Of a stretch of DNA of 64,000 nt, positions 9,079-17,788 are shown one piece after another. The DNA lies in contig CANLXA010000004.1 of assembly GCA_947494975.1 (NCBI GenBank), forward strand, positions 186,001 through 250,000. The letters run 5' to 3'. Position 1 is the first letter of the stretch. Each line of letters starts with the position of its first letter. Under the pieces are notes generated by a model, which was given only the letters and a program-made list of their open reading frames with translations, was not told the origin of the DNA and searched no databases. The position numbers were made by a program, and so were the translations under genes. This DNA comes from an uncultured Roseicyclus sp. GTDB taxonomy: Bacteria > Pseudomonadota > Alphaproteobacteria > Rhodobacterales > Rhodobacteraceae.

Positions 9079-12000
9079 CCCACTTCGACACCGCCTGGGC
9101 CGCCGCCGAAGAAGCAAAGCGCAAATGGATGGAAGAGAACGGCATGTTCCGCGAGGCGGATGAGCATTCGTCCTGCGGCGTGGGGCTGGTTGTGTCGATC
9201 GATGGCACGCAATCGCGGCAGGTTGTGGAAAACGGGATCAACGCGCTCAAGGCGATTTGGCACCGGGGCGCTGTGGATGCCGACGGTAAGACCGGGGACG
9301 GCGCGGGCATCCATGTCCAGATCCCCTACAAGTTCTTCGGCGAGCAGATCGAGCGGACCGGCCACACGGTCCGGGACGAGCTGTTGGCCGTGGGCCAGGT
9401 TTTCTTGCCGCGCAACGATTTCGGCGCGCAGGAGACCTGCCGGACCATCGTGGAATCCGAAGTGCTGCGGATGGGCTACTACAGCTATGGCTGGCGCCAT
9501 GTGCCGGTCGATATCTCCGTTCTCGGCGAGAAGGCCAACGCGACGCGGCCCGAGATCGAGCAGATCCTGATCTCCAACGCGAAGGGTGTGGACGAGGAGA
9601 CGTTCGAGCGCGAGCTTTACGTTATTCGTCGGCGGATCGAGAAAGCCGCGGCGGCCGCGGGCGTGGGGCAGCTTTACCTTTGCTCGCTGTCGTGCCGCTC
9701 GATCATCTATAAGGGCATGATGCTGGCCGAGCAGGTGGCCGAATTCTACCCCGACCTGCTCGATGAACGCTTCGAAAGCGCGTTTGCGATCTATCACCAG
9801 CGCTATTCCACCAACACGTTCCCGCAATGGTGGCTGGCGCAGCCGTTCCGGATGCTGGCCCATAACGGCGAGATCAACACGCTGAAGGGCAACCTGAACT
9901 GGATGAAGAGCCACGAGATCCGCATGGCGTCGTCGTTCTTTGGGGATATGGCCGAAGATATCAAACCGATTGTCGCCGGGGGTTCATCGGATTCCGCGGC
10001 TTTGGATTCGGTGTTCGAAGTTCTGGTGCGGGCCGGGCGCAATGCGCCGATGGCCAAGACGATGCTGGTGCCCGAAGCCTGGAGCCAGACCGCGACGGAA
10101 CTCCCGCAGGCCTGGCAGGACATGTATTCCTACTGCAATTCGGTGATGGAGCCGTGGGACGGCCCGGCGGCGTTGGCGATGACCGATGGCCGGTGGGTCT
10201 GTGCTGGTCTCGACCGGAACGGGCTGCGCCCGATGCGCTACGTGGTGACGGGTGACGGCCTGCTGATCGCCGGGTCCGAGACCGGGATGGTGCCGGTGGA
10301 TGAGGCATCGGTTGTGGAGAAGGGCGCGCTGGGCCCGGGGCAAATGATTGCCGTCGATATGCAGGAACAGACCCTGTTCCATGACACCGAGATCAAGGAC
10401 GCGCTGTCGGCCAGTCGGGATTTTGGCGATTGGGTGGGCAAGATCACCAACCTCGAAGAGGAGACGGCGGGGATCAGCGAGGTCGCGTATTTTTCCGGCG
10501 CGGATCTGCGCAAACGGCAGATCGCGGCGGGTTATTCGATCGAGGAGCTGGAACAGATCCTCGCGCCGATGGCGGAAGATGGGAAAGAGGCGCTGGCGAG
10601 CATGGGCGACGACACGCCCTCTGCCGTGCTGAGCAGTCAATATCGGCCGCTCAGTCACTATTTCCGGCAGAATTTCAGCCAGGTGACGAATCCGCCCATC
10701 GACAGCCTGCGCGAATACCGCGTGATGAGCCTGAAGACCCGGTTCGGCAACCTCAAGAACGTGCTGGATGAGGATGGCAGCCAGACCGAGATTCTGGTGC
10801 TCGACAGCCCGTTTGTGGGCAATGCGCAGTTCGCCAAGATGGTGAGTTACTTCCAGGACAGCGTGATCGAGATCGATTGTACGTTCGATGCGGGGGCGGA
10901 GGCCGGTGCGCTGCGCAAGGGGCTGGAGCGGATCCGGGCCGAGGCGGAAGATGCCGTGCGCTCCGGCGCCGGGCATATCGTGCTGACCGATCAGGGGCAG
11001 GGCGAAGGCCGCGTGCCGATGCCGATGATCCTGGCCACGTCGGCGGTGCATTCATGGCTGACCCGCAAGGGCCTCCGGACATTCTGTTCACTCAACGTGC
11101 GGGCCGCGGAATGTATCGATCCGCATTACTTCGCCGTGCTGATCGGCTGTGGCGCGACCACGGTGAACGCCTATCTGGCGCAGGACAGCATTGCGGATCG
11201 GATTGATCGAGGGTTGATTGACGGCTCTCTCACCGAAGCAATGGCGCGATATCGCGATGCGATCGATCAGGGTCTTCTGAAGATCATGGCCAAGATGGGG
11301 ATCAGCGTGATTTCCAGCTATCGCGGCGGCCTGAATTTCGAGGCGGTGGGGCTCAGCCGGGCCATGGTGGCGGAATACTTCCCAGGCATGTTGAGCCGGA
11401 TCAGCGGCATCGGCGTTAGCGGCCTGCAAAAAGCAGTGGAAGAGGTGCATCGCCGTGGCTGGCGGGGCGGGCGCGACGTACTTCCCATAGGCGGCTTCTA
11501 CAAAGCGCGCCGGTCGGGCGAGACCCATGCCTGGGCCGCGACGACCATGCATATGATGCAAGCGGCCTGTGATCGGGCGTCCTTTTCGCTGTGGAAACAG
11601 TACTCTGCCAAGATGCGGGCGAACCCGCCAATCCATCTGCGGGACCTTCTGGATATCAAGCCGATGGGTGCGCCTGTGCCGATTGAGGAGGTGGAGAGCA
11701 TCACCTCGATCCGCAAACGGTTCGTGACGCCAGGCATGTCGCTGGGCGCACTGTCGCCCGAGGCGCACAAGACGCTGAACGTGGCGATGAACCGGATCGG
11801 TGCGAAGTCTGACTCAGGCGAAGGCGGCGAAGATCCGGCGCATTTTGTGCCGGAATCCAACGGCGACAACCCATCTGCGAAGATCAAGCAGGTGGCAAGC
11901 GGGCGCTTTGGCGTGACGGCGGAGTATCTGAACCAGTGCGAAGAGCTGGAGATCAAGGTCGCCCAGGGCGCCAAGCCCGGTGAAGGTGGCCAGCTGCCCG

Positions 12001-13610
12001 GCATGAAAGTGACAGAGCTGATCGCGCGGCTGCGGCATTCGACGCCGGGGGTGATGCTGATCTCCCCGCCGCCGCATCACGACATCTATTCGATCGAGGA
12101 TTTGGCGCAGCTGATCTATGATCTCAAGCAGATCAACCCGCGTGCAAAGGTGACGGTCAAGCTGGTGGCCTCAAGCGGTGTCGGCACGATTGCGGCTGGT
12201 GTGGCCAAGGCGAAAGCCGATGTGATCCTGATTTCCGGCCATAATGGCGGGACGGGCGCCAGCCCCGCGACCAGTATCAAATATGCCGGTCTGCCGTGGG
12301 AAATGGGTCTCACCGAGGCGCATCAGGTTCTGGCGATGAACAACCTTCGGTCCCGCGTGACGCTGAGGACCGATGGGGGCCTGCGCACGGGGCGGGACAT
12401 CGTGATGGCAGCGATGATGGGGGCCGAGGAATACGGCATCGGCACCGCGGCGCTGATCGCCATGGGCTGCATCATGGTACGCCAGTGCCAGTCCAACACG
12501 TGCCCCGTAGGCGTGTGTACGCAGGACGAAGCCCTGCGTGACAAGTTCACCGGCAATGCCGACAAGGTTGTGAACCTGATCACCTTCTATGCCGAAGAAG
12601 TGCGGGAGATTCTGGCCTCCATCGGCGCGCGGTCGCTTGATGATGTGATCGGGCGCGCGGATCTGTTGAGCCAGGTCAGCCGCGGGGCCGCGCATCTGGA
12701 CGATCTGGACCTGAATCCGCTTCTGATCACCGTCGATGGCGCGGACCGCATCGTTTACAATCGCGAGAGGGAGCGGAATGCCGTGCCCGACACGCTGGAT
12801 GCGCAGATCGTGGCGGATGCCGACCGGTTCCTGAAAGACGGCGAAAAGATGCAGCTGTCTTATGCGGTGCAGAACACGTTGCGCACGATCGGCACGCGCA
12901 CCAGCAGCCATATCGTTCAGCGCTTCGGGATGCGGAACGACCTGCAGCCGGATCACCTGACGGTGAAGCTGAAGGGCTCGGCCGGGCAATCATTGGGCGC
13001 GTTTTCCGCGCCGGGCCTGAAGCTGGAAGTTTCGGGTGATGCCAACGATTACGTGGGCAAGGGTCTGTCGGGGGGCACCGTGGTGGTGCGCCCACCGATG
13101 GCCTCGCCGCTCGTGGCGACCGACAACGTGATCATCGGCAACACCGTGCTTTATGGTGCGACCGATGGGCATCTCTTTGCTGCTGGTCGCGCCGGGGAAC
13201 GGTTCGCGGTGCGCAATTCCGGCGCGAAGGTGGTGATCGAGGGCTGCGGCTCCAACGGGTGTGAATACATGACCGGCGGCGTGGCTGTGATCCTGGGCTC
13301 CATCGGCGCGAACTTCGGGGCCGGTATGACCGGAGGGATGGCGTATCTCTATGATCCTGCCGGCGACGCGCTGGTGAACATGAACCTTGAGACGCTGGTG
13401 ACCTGCCCCGTGACGGTCGACCATTGGGAGGCGCAGTTGCGCGGCCTGGTCGAGCGCCACGCCGAGGAGACCGGCAGCATGAAGGCGCGAGACATCTTGC
13501 AGCATTGGGAGACCGAGAGGGCGCATTTCCTGCAGGTCTGCCCGAAAGAGATGCTGAACAAGATCCCTGTTGGATTGGGGATCGAGGAGACGGCGGTTCC
13601 GGCGGAGTAA
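9075..13610 (+). CDS. gltB: Glutamate synthase [NADPH] large (alpha) subunit
   Basis: A 1511-residue enzyme. The start ATG at 9075 is preceded by GAGGGAG; an upstream in-frame extension was rejected. A 33-residue propeptide precedes Cys34 (SSCGVGLVVSIDG), the N-terminal nucleophile of the glutamine amidotransferase domain. The central and FMN-binding domains follow (for example GEGGEDPAHF, SGHNGGTGASP), then the 3Fe-4S cysteines around residues 1132-1148 (CIMVRQCQSNTCPVGVC). A glycine-rich beta-helix (GXXG repeats such as GKGLSGGTVVV and GGVAVILG) ends the protein. With GltD it makes glutamate from glutamine and 2-oxoglutarate. The gltD-first order with two intervening genes is unusual. Confidence 0.97.
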   Translation: MTHFDTAWAAAEEAKRKWMEENGMFREADEHSSCGVGLVVSIDGTQSRQVVENGINALKAIWHRGAVDADGKTGDGAGIHVQIPYKFFGEQIERTGHTVRDELLAVGQVFLPRNDFGAQETCRTIVESEVLRMGYYSYGWRHVPVDISVLGEKANATRPEIEQILISNAKGVDEETFERELYVIRRRIEKAAAAAGVGQLYLCSLSCRSIIYKGMMLAEQVAEFYPDLLDERFESAFAIYHQRYSTNTFPQWWLAQPFRMLAHNGEINTLKGNLNWMKSHEIRMASSFFGDMAEDIKPIVAGGSSDSAALDSVFEVLVRAGRNAPMAKTMLVPEAWSQTATELPQAWQDMYSYCNSVMEPWDGPAALAMTDGRWVCAGLDRNGLRPMRYVVTGDGLLIAGSETGMVPVDEASVVEKGALGPGQMIAVDMQEQTLFHDTEIKDALSASRDFGDWVGKITNLEEETAGISEVAYFSGADLRKRQIAAGYSIEELEQILAPMAEDGKEALASMGDDTPSAVLSSQYRPLSHYFRQNFSQVTNPPIDSLREYRVMSLKTRFGNLKNVLDEDGSQTEILVLDSPFVGNAQFAKMVSYFQDSVIEIDCTFDAGAEAGALRKGLERIRAEAEDAVRSGAGHIVLTDQGQGEGRVPMPMILATSAVHSWLTRKGLRTFCSLNVRAAECIDPHYFAVLIGCGATTVNAYLAQDSIADRIDRGLIDGSLTEAMARYRDAIDQGLLKIMAKMGISVISSYRGGLNFEAVGLSRAMVAEYFPGMLSRISGIGVSGLQKAVEEVHRRGWRGGRDVLPIGGFYKARRSGETHAWAATTMHMMQAACDRASFSLWKQYSAKMRANPPIHLRDLLDIKPMGAPVPIEEVESITSIRKRFVTPGMSLGALSPEAHKTLNVAMNRIGAKSDSGEGGEDPAHFVPESNGDNPSAKIKQVASGRFGVTAEYLNQCEELEIKVAQGAKPGEGGQLPGMKVTELIARLRHSTPGVMLISPPPHHDIYSIEDLAQLIYDLKQINPRAKVTVKLVASSGVGTIAAGVAKAKADVILISGHNGGTGASPATSIKYAGLPWEMGLTEAHQVLAMNNLRSRVTLRTDGGLRTGRDIVMAAMMGAEEYGIGTAALIAMGCIMVRQCQSNTCPVGVCTQDEALRDKFTGNADKVVNLITFYAEEVREILASIGARSLDDVIGRADLLSQVSRGAAHLDDLDLNPLLITVDGADRIVYNRERERNAVPDTLDAQIVADADRFLKDGEKMQLSYAVQNTLRTIGTRTSSHIVQRFGMRNDLQPDHLTVKLKGSAGQSLGAFSAPGLKLEVSGDANDYVGKGLSGGTVVVRPPMASPLVATDNVIIGNTVLYGATDGHLFAAGRAGERFAVRNSGAKVVIEGCGSNGCEYMTGGVAVILGSIGANFGAGMTGGMAYLYDPAGDALVNMNLETLVTCPVTVDHWEAQLRGLVERHAEETGSMKARDILQHWETERAHFLQVCPKEMLNKIPVGLGIEETAVPAE

Positions 13611-13687
13611 CTCCGCTGGATAGCGCCACAACGTTGGCGAACCGATGAACAAGCACCGTTTTGAGTGCGCAGCCTAAAGCGAGTGAT

Positions 13688-13715
13688 CAGGCTCTATGAA
13701 GCGAGTTAGAGCCTG
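13688..13715. terminator. Perfect 9-bp inverted repeat between convergent gltB and serB
   Basis: CAGGCTCTA (13688-13696) and TAGAGCCTG (13707-13715) are perfect complements around a 10-base loop, midway between two convergent stops. There is no T-run on either side, so it is not a textbook intrinsic terminator. It could still mark RNA 3' ends for both genes. Confidence 0.4.
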
Positions 13716-13741
13716 TCTCATCGTCTTTGACGCCGCTGGCT

Positions 13742-14617
13742 CTAGGGCGTCACGAAATCCGCCTTCGTGTAGCCCTGAATGAACAGGAGCGCCGTCAGGT
13801 CGCCATGGTTGATGCGGATCTTCGCTTGTTCCTGCACCGTTGGTTTGGCGTGAAGGGCCACGCCCGTTCCCGCCATTTGCAGCATGCCGAGATCATTGGC
13901 GCCGTCCCCTACGGCCAGCACATCGGCGGGTTTCAGGCCGCGTTGCGCGGCGATTCGGGTCAGCGCCTCGACCTTCGCGTCGCGCCCCAGGATCGGCGTG
14001 GCGACCTGCCCCGTCAGAGTCCCGTGCTCCGCGAGAAGCGTGTTGGCATGGTGTTCGTCAAAACCGAGCTTGTCGGCGATGGCGGCCGCGAACGCGGTGA
14101 ACCCGCCGGAGACCAGCGTGCAATAGGCCCCGTTCGCCTTCATCGTGGCCAGCAGGGTTGGGCCGCCGGGCATCAGCGTGATGCGTTTGTCCAGAACCTT
14201 GGCAATCGTCGCCTCGGGCAAGCCTTGCAACAGGCCGACGCGTTTCCTGAGCGCGGCTTCGAACTCCAACTCGCCATTCATGGCGCGCGCGGTAATGGCG
14301 GCGACCTGTTCGCCGAACCCGGCCTCGGCCGCCAATTCGTCGATGCATTCCTGCTGGATCATCGTGCTGTCCATATCGGCCAGCAGCATCTTCTTGCGCC
14401 GGTTCCCTGCCTTTTGCACCACGAGGTCCACGCCCTCGGCGCTGAGGCTTTCCCAAACGGTTCCGATATTTCGTGGAATCTTGGGCGCATCGAACTCCGC
14501 GCAATGGTTCGGATCGAGCCAAAGGGCATCACCGCCCCCCATTGCGTTGCGGAGATTCTTGACGAGGCTCGGATCCAGATACATGGCCGAGTTGGTCAGA
14601 AGGGTTACGGTGAACAT
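13742..14617 (-). CDS. serB: Phosphoserine phosphatase
   Basis: This enzyme removes phosphate from O-phosphoserine in the last step of serine synthesis. The product from the ATG at 14617 is 291 residues. Residues ~1-75 form the N-terminal region usual for long SerB proteins, and the HAD domain follows. The DxDST loop is LADMDSTMIQQECID with nucleophile Asp81 and Asp83. Other HAD motifs are CTLVSGGFTAFA, the Lys region GRDAKVEALTRIA, and VGDGANDLGML. It is convergent with gltB. serC and serA lie about 16 kb away in this window. Confidence 0.95.
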   Translation of the reverse strand: MFTVTLLTNSAMYLDPSLVKNLRNAMGGGDALWLDPNHCAEFDAPKIPRNIGTVWESLSAEGVDLVVQKAGNRRKKMLLADMDSTMIQQECIDELAAEAGFGEQVAAITARAMNGELEFEAALRKRVGLLQGLPEATIAKVLDKRITLMPGGPTLLATMKANGAYCTLVSGGFTAFAAAIADKLGFDEHHANTLLAEHGTLTGQVATPILGRDAKVEALTRIAAQRGLKPADVLAVGDGANDLGMLQMAGTGVALHAKPTVQEQAKIRINHGDLTALLFIQGYTKADFVTP

Positions 14618-14705
14618 GTTTCGCGCTTTCGGGATCTTGCCGACAAAACCATAGGTCGTGGGGCGGGGCAGGGCCAGTGCATTGGCGACCGGCATGTGGT
14701 GCGCT

Positions 14706-16202
14706 ATGTCGCGCCTCATGGCAGGACGGATCGGGATATGGGCCTTTGCGGCGGCGGCGGTTTTGGCGCTTGGTCTGGGTATCGCCCTGTTGGAGCGTGC
14801 GCGGGCAGGTGTTGAGATCAGCCATGAGGTGGTGGGCCGGACGCCCGTAACCGTTACGCGTGCCCCCGATGCGGAGGGGCCTGTCGTGGTGATTGCCCAT
14901 GGCTTCGCGGGATCCCGCCAGATGATGTCGGCCTGGGCGCTGTCGGCGGCGCGGGCGGGATACATCACCGTGACCTATGATTTGGAGGGGCATGGCCGCA
15001 ATCCGGTGCCGATGTCGGGTGATGTGACCGAGCTGGACGGCACAACACGCATCCTTCTGGAAGAGATGGCGCGTGTTGTTGCGTTTGCGGTGTCGTTGCC
15101 CGGCGCGGATCAGCGTGTGGCGCTGGTGGGGCACTCCATGGCGTCCGATCTGATCGTGCGGCGGGGCCTTGTGGATGAACGGGTTGAAGCGATTGTGGGG
15201 ATTTCCCTGTTTTCCCGGGCTGTCACGGCGTCGGAGCCCCGGAACCTCCTGATCCTGAATGGTCAGTTCGAGGGGGCCTTGCGGGCCGAGGCGCAGCGCG
15301 TGATGGCGGAGATTGGTGGCGTGGAAGGTGAGATCGTGGGCGAGCCCGGCGAAGGGTTCGCACGATATGCGGTGGCCGTGCCCTGGGCGGAGCATGCCAG
15401 CATTTTATGGGCGCCCACGGGCTTGGAGAATATGGTGACCTGGCTTGACGCGACGTTTGACCGGGAAAGTCATGGCGGGATCGTCCGGCTGGGTTGGGGC
15501 ATCATCTTGACGCTGGCCGGTGCAGTCATGTTGGCGCGGCCCCTCGCCGCCGTCTTGCCGGACGGGCCAGAGCCGGAGGGCCTGCCGCGGCGTGCGTTCT
15601 GGATCCTGTCGCTCACTCCCATCGTGGTTGTGCCGCCTATCGCTGTAACCATCGAGGTCGGCGTATTGCCGGTGCTGGTAGCCGACTATCTGGCCGTTCA
15701 TCTGGCGCTTTACGGCCTCATCGTCTTGCTTGGCGCGGCCGTGTCGGGGTGGCGGCCTGACCTGCGCGGAGCATTTTGGGGCCTGGTGTTAGCGGTCTTT
15801 GGCATCGCCGTGTTCGGGATGTTGATGGATCGCTATGTGGCGTCGTTCGTCCCCCATGCGGGCCGCATTCCGATCATGCTGGCAATCGTGCCGGGCGCCA
15901 CACTGGCGATGTGGGCCGATGCGGTGCTGACACGGGCGACAGGCGCCGCGCTCTGGCAAAGGATCGTTGTGCGCGGCGGGTTCCTTGCATCCCTTGGCGT
16001 CGCCGTTGCGCTTGACTTCGAGCGGCTGTTCTTCCTCGTCCTGATCTTCCCTGTGATCGTGCTGTTCTATGCGAGCTTCGGGATGATCGGCCGCTGGGTG
16101 GGGCGGCAGACGGGATCCACCCTCGCGGTTGGCGTCGGGCTGGGCATTTTGCTGGGCTGGGCGCTGGGCGTCAGCTTTCCGATGTATGTGGCCGGGGGCT
16201 GA
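14706..16202 (+). CDS. Alpha/beta hydrolase fused to a polytopic membrane domain
   Basis: I use the ATG at 14706 (MSRLMAGRIG), giving 498 residues; ATG 14718 is an alternative. A hydrophobic N-terminal segment (~residues 6-28) is followed by an alpha/beta-hydrolase domain with VVIAHGFAGSRQMM (oxyanion-hole strand), YDLEGHGRNP and the nucleophile elbow ALVGHSMASD. The second half (~residues 255-498) holds roughly seven to eight hydrophobic segments separated by short charged loops. The layout suggests a hydrolase domain on one face of the inner membrane attached to a multispan anchor. Substrate unknown. It is divergent from serB, 88 bp away. Confidence 0.75.
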   Translation: MSRLMAGRIGIWAFAAAAVLALGLGIALLERARAGVEISHEVVGRTPVTVTRAPDAEGPVVVIAHGFAGSRQMMSAWALSAARAGYITVTYDLEGHGRNPVPMSGDVTELDGTTRILLEEMARVVAFAVSLPGADQRVALVGHSMASDLIVRRGLVDERVEAIVGISLFSRAVTASEPRNLLILNGQFEGALRAEAQRVMAEIGGVEGEIVGEPGEGFARYAVAVPWAEHASILWAPTGLENMVTWLDATFDRESHGGIVRLGWGIILTLAGAVMLARPLAAVLPDGPEPEGLPRRAFWILSLTPIVVVPPIAVTIEVGVLPVLVADYLAVHLALYGLIVLLGAAVSGWRPDLRGAFWGLVLAVFGIAVFGMLMDRYVASFVPHAGRIPIMLAIVPGATLAMWADAVLTRATGAALWQRIVVRGGFLASLGVAVALDFERLFFLVLIFPVIVLFYASFGMIGRWVGRQTGSTLAVGVGLGILLGWALGVSFPMYVAGG

Positions 16203-16215
16203 TGCGCCGTTCTTG

Positions 16216-16743
16216 CTAGGGCGCGATCCAAGCCCCGGCCCAGTTGGCATCAGATCTGTAACGGGCGCGGATATGCGTTTCCCCCAGGTGCAGCACGTCA
16301 ATCTCCGTGAGGTGACACAGAAGGCGGCCGAAGCGCGGCGCAGCCTCCGGCGGGTTTGACGGCAGTGGCGTGCCAGGGACGAGACCCGCGTAGTTGGCCT
16401 GCGCCTCGGGCGGCAGAGAGGTGAAGAGGTTGGCATCACCGATGTGGAGGACGGCGTTGGCCTTCGCGCGGATCTGAAGGCGTGCCTCGGGGATCCAGAC
16501 ATGGATTGCAACATTGGGGTTCGCGTTGATCTGTGCCGCCTTGGGGGAGGCGGCATCGGTGTGAAATTCAAGACAGGCCTCGTCGCGAGATGCGACACGT
16601 AGAACGAGGGTTCGAAGCTCTGGCCCATACGGCCCGAAACTGGCGAGAGTGGGATGACGGGCGGGGTGAGTCCGGTCCTTTGTTCCAAGCATCAGGTGCT
16701 GCCAAACCGTCTCGAACAGGCTGATCAGGCTCTGTTCATTCAT
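16216..16743 (-). CDS. Pyridoxamine 5'-phosphate oxidase-like flavin-binding-fold protein
   Basis: A 175-residue split-barrel protein. RTLVLRVASRDEACLEFHTDAASPKAAQI and the following NPNVAIHVWIPEARLQIRAKA are typical of the N-terminal FMN-binding barrel of PNPOx-like proteins. It is shorter than PdxH and lacks its C-terminal dimerisation motif, so a role in vitamin B6 synthesis should not be assumed. GGAGA precedes the ATG, which lies inside the 3' end of the lipocalin-like gene (8-base overlap). It is the last gene of the long minus-strand series beginning at btuB. Confidence 0.82.
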   Translation of the reverse strand: MNEQSLISLFETVWQHLMLGTKDRTHPARHPTLASFGPYGPELRTLVLRVASRDEACLEFHTDAASPKAAQINANPNVAIHVWIPEARLQIRAKANAVLHIGDANLFTSLPPEAQANYAGLVPGTPLPSNPPEAAPRFGRLLCHLTEIDVLHLGETHIRARYRSDANWAGAWIAP

Positions 16744-17788
16744 AGCCCGTCATCTCCAGATATCCGATCCCCTGATGGCTTCCGGTGAAGGCAATCGGAC
16801 CCTCCCAATAGCCGAAGCTGGCCTCCATCCAGGATTGGGCATTCAGCGGCGTCGTGACGATATCGACCTCCCTCTCCGGGAACGTCAGGCGCCATTCGGT
16901 TGGAATGCTGCGGCCCGCAACTTCGGTCGTGGCCTGGGGCGTAAGGATCACATGGCCGTCGCCATAGCTCTGTGTTGTTCCATCCGCGTCGATCCACGTG
17001 GCGGAGGTGAAGCTGCCGCCCTGCCGGTCGCGCAGGCCAAAGGCCATCATCCGCGCGCCATCGGGCAGTTGGAGCGAGAACCAGTCCCAACCCGCCTGGT
17101 CGTCGCTGAGGGGTTGCGATGACCATTCGCGATCCAACCACGCGGTGCCGGTAACGGGCACGGATCCGTCCGGCAGCTCCAGAACTCCCGCGACCTCGTA
17201 GAACGGTTGGGAGTAATAGTAGCTCGCCTGACCCTCGGCGCTTTTGACCGAGTAGCCCCCATCACCGTGAAAAACGATCGGTCCCGTGGCCACCAGCGCC
17301 AAATCATAAGCAAAATCCGCCCCACGCGCCGTGAGGGTCAGGGCATCAAGCGCATCCCCCCCATTGGCCGTAGACGTCATGTGCCAATCATCGATGAAAG
17401 CGCGAAATGGGTCCGCAATCACACCAGCCTGCCCGATGCCACCGCGCGCGAGGCGTTCGGCGCTGTAATGGGCAGCTGGTGTGGTGAGCCCCGCATGGCC
17501 CATGAAAAGCTGCGGCGCGTCCCATCCATCGGCCTCAACGGGGGCAAGGGCGCTGCGGAACAACGTCCATTGGATGCCGTAGCGGGTGCCATCCGCGCCT
17601 TGCAGTGTCGCGGTCAGATACCACCACTCGATCCGGTAGTCGGAGTGCGGGCCGTGATCGTCGGGGAATGTGAAGGTTGGGTCCGGTGCTGGCACCGCAA
17701 AGCCGGGGGCGTCGGTGCCCAGGCCAGCGAAACCCTGTGGATGGGCCGGACCGGCAAGAAGTAGAGGAATGACGAGATAGCGAAGCAT
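16736..17788 (-). CDS. Lipocalin-like (CrtC/AttH-family) exported protein
   Basis: A 350-residue protein with a signal peptide (MLRYLVIPLLLAGPAHPQGF). Motifs of the AttH/carotenoid-hydratase-like double-lipocalin family are clear: YRIEWWYLTATL (~residue 50), FMGHAGLT, GTAWLDREWSSQPL with GWDWFSLQL, and a closing GIGYLEMTGYE. The family is best known as the AttH partner of AttEFG ABC transporters and is annotated as a predicted secreted hydrolase. No carotenoid genes are nearby, so CrtC activity is unlikely. Its ATG overlaps the permease stop by one base (TGATG), tying it to the ABC genes. It may be a periplasmic lipid or hydrophobic-ligand carrier (inference). Confidence 0.85.
   Translation of the reverse strand: MLRYLVIPLLLAGPAHPQGFAGLGTDAPGFAVPAPDPTFTFPDDHGPHSDYRIEWWYLTATLQGADGTRYGIQWTLFRSALAPVEADGWDAPQLFMGHAGLTTPAAHYSAERLARGGIGQAGVIADPFRAFIDDWHMTSTANGGDALDALTLTARGADFAYDLALVATGPIVFHGDGGYSVKSAEGQASYYYSQPFYEVAGVLELPDGSVPVTGTAWLDREWSSQPLSDDQAGWDWFSLQLPDGARMMAFGLRDRQGGSFTSATWIDADGTTQSYGDGHVILTPQATTEVAGRSIPTEWRLTFPEREVDIVTTPLNAQSWMEASFGYWEGPIAFTGSHQGIGYLEMTGYE

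Noticed and set aside
16736-17788. Carotenoid 1,2-hydratase (CrtC) function for the lipocalin-like gene
   Set aside because: The fold is related, but there are no carotenoid genes nearby. The one-base overlap with an FtsX-like permease fits the AttH-type group better.
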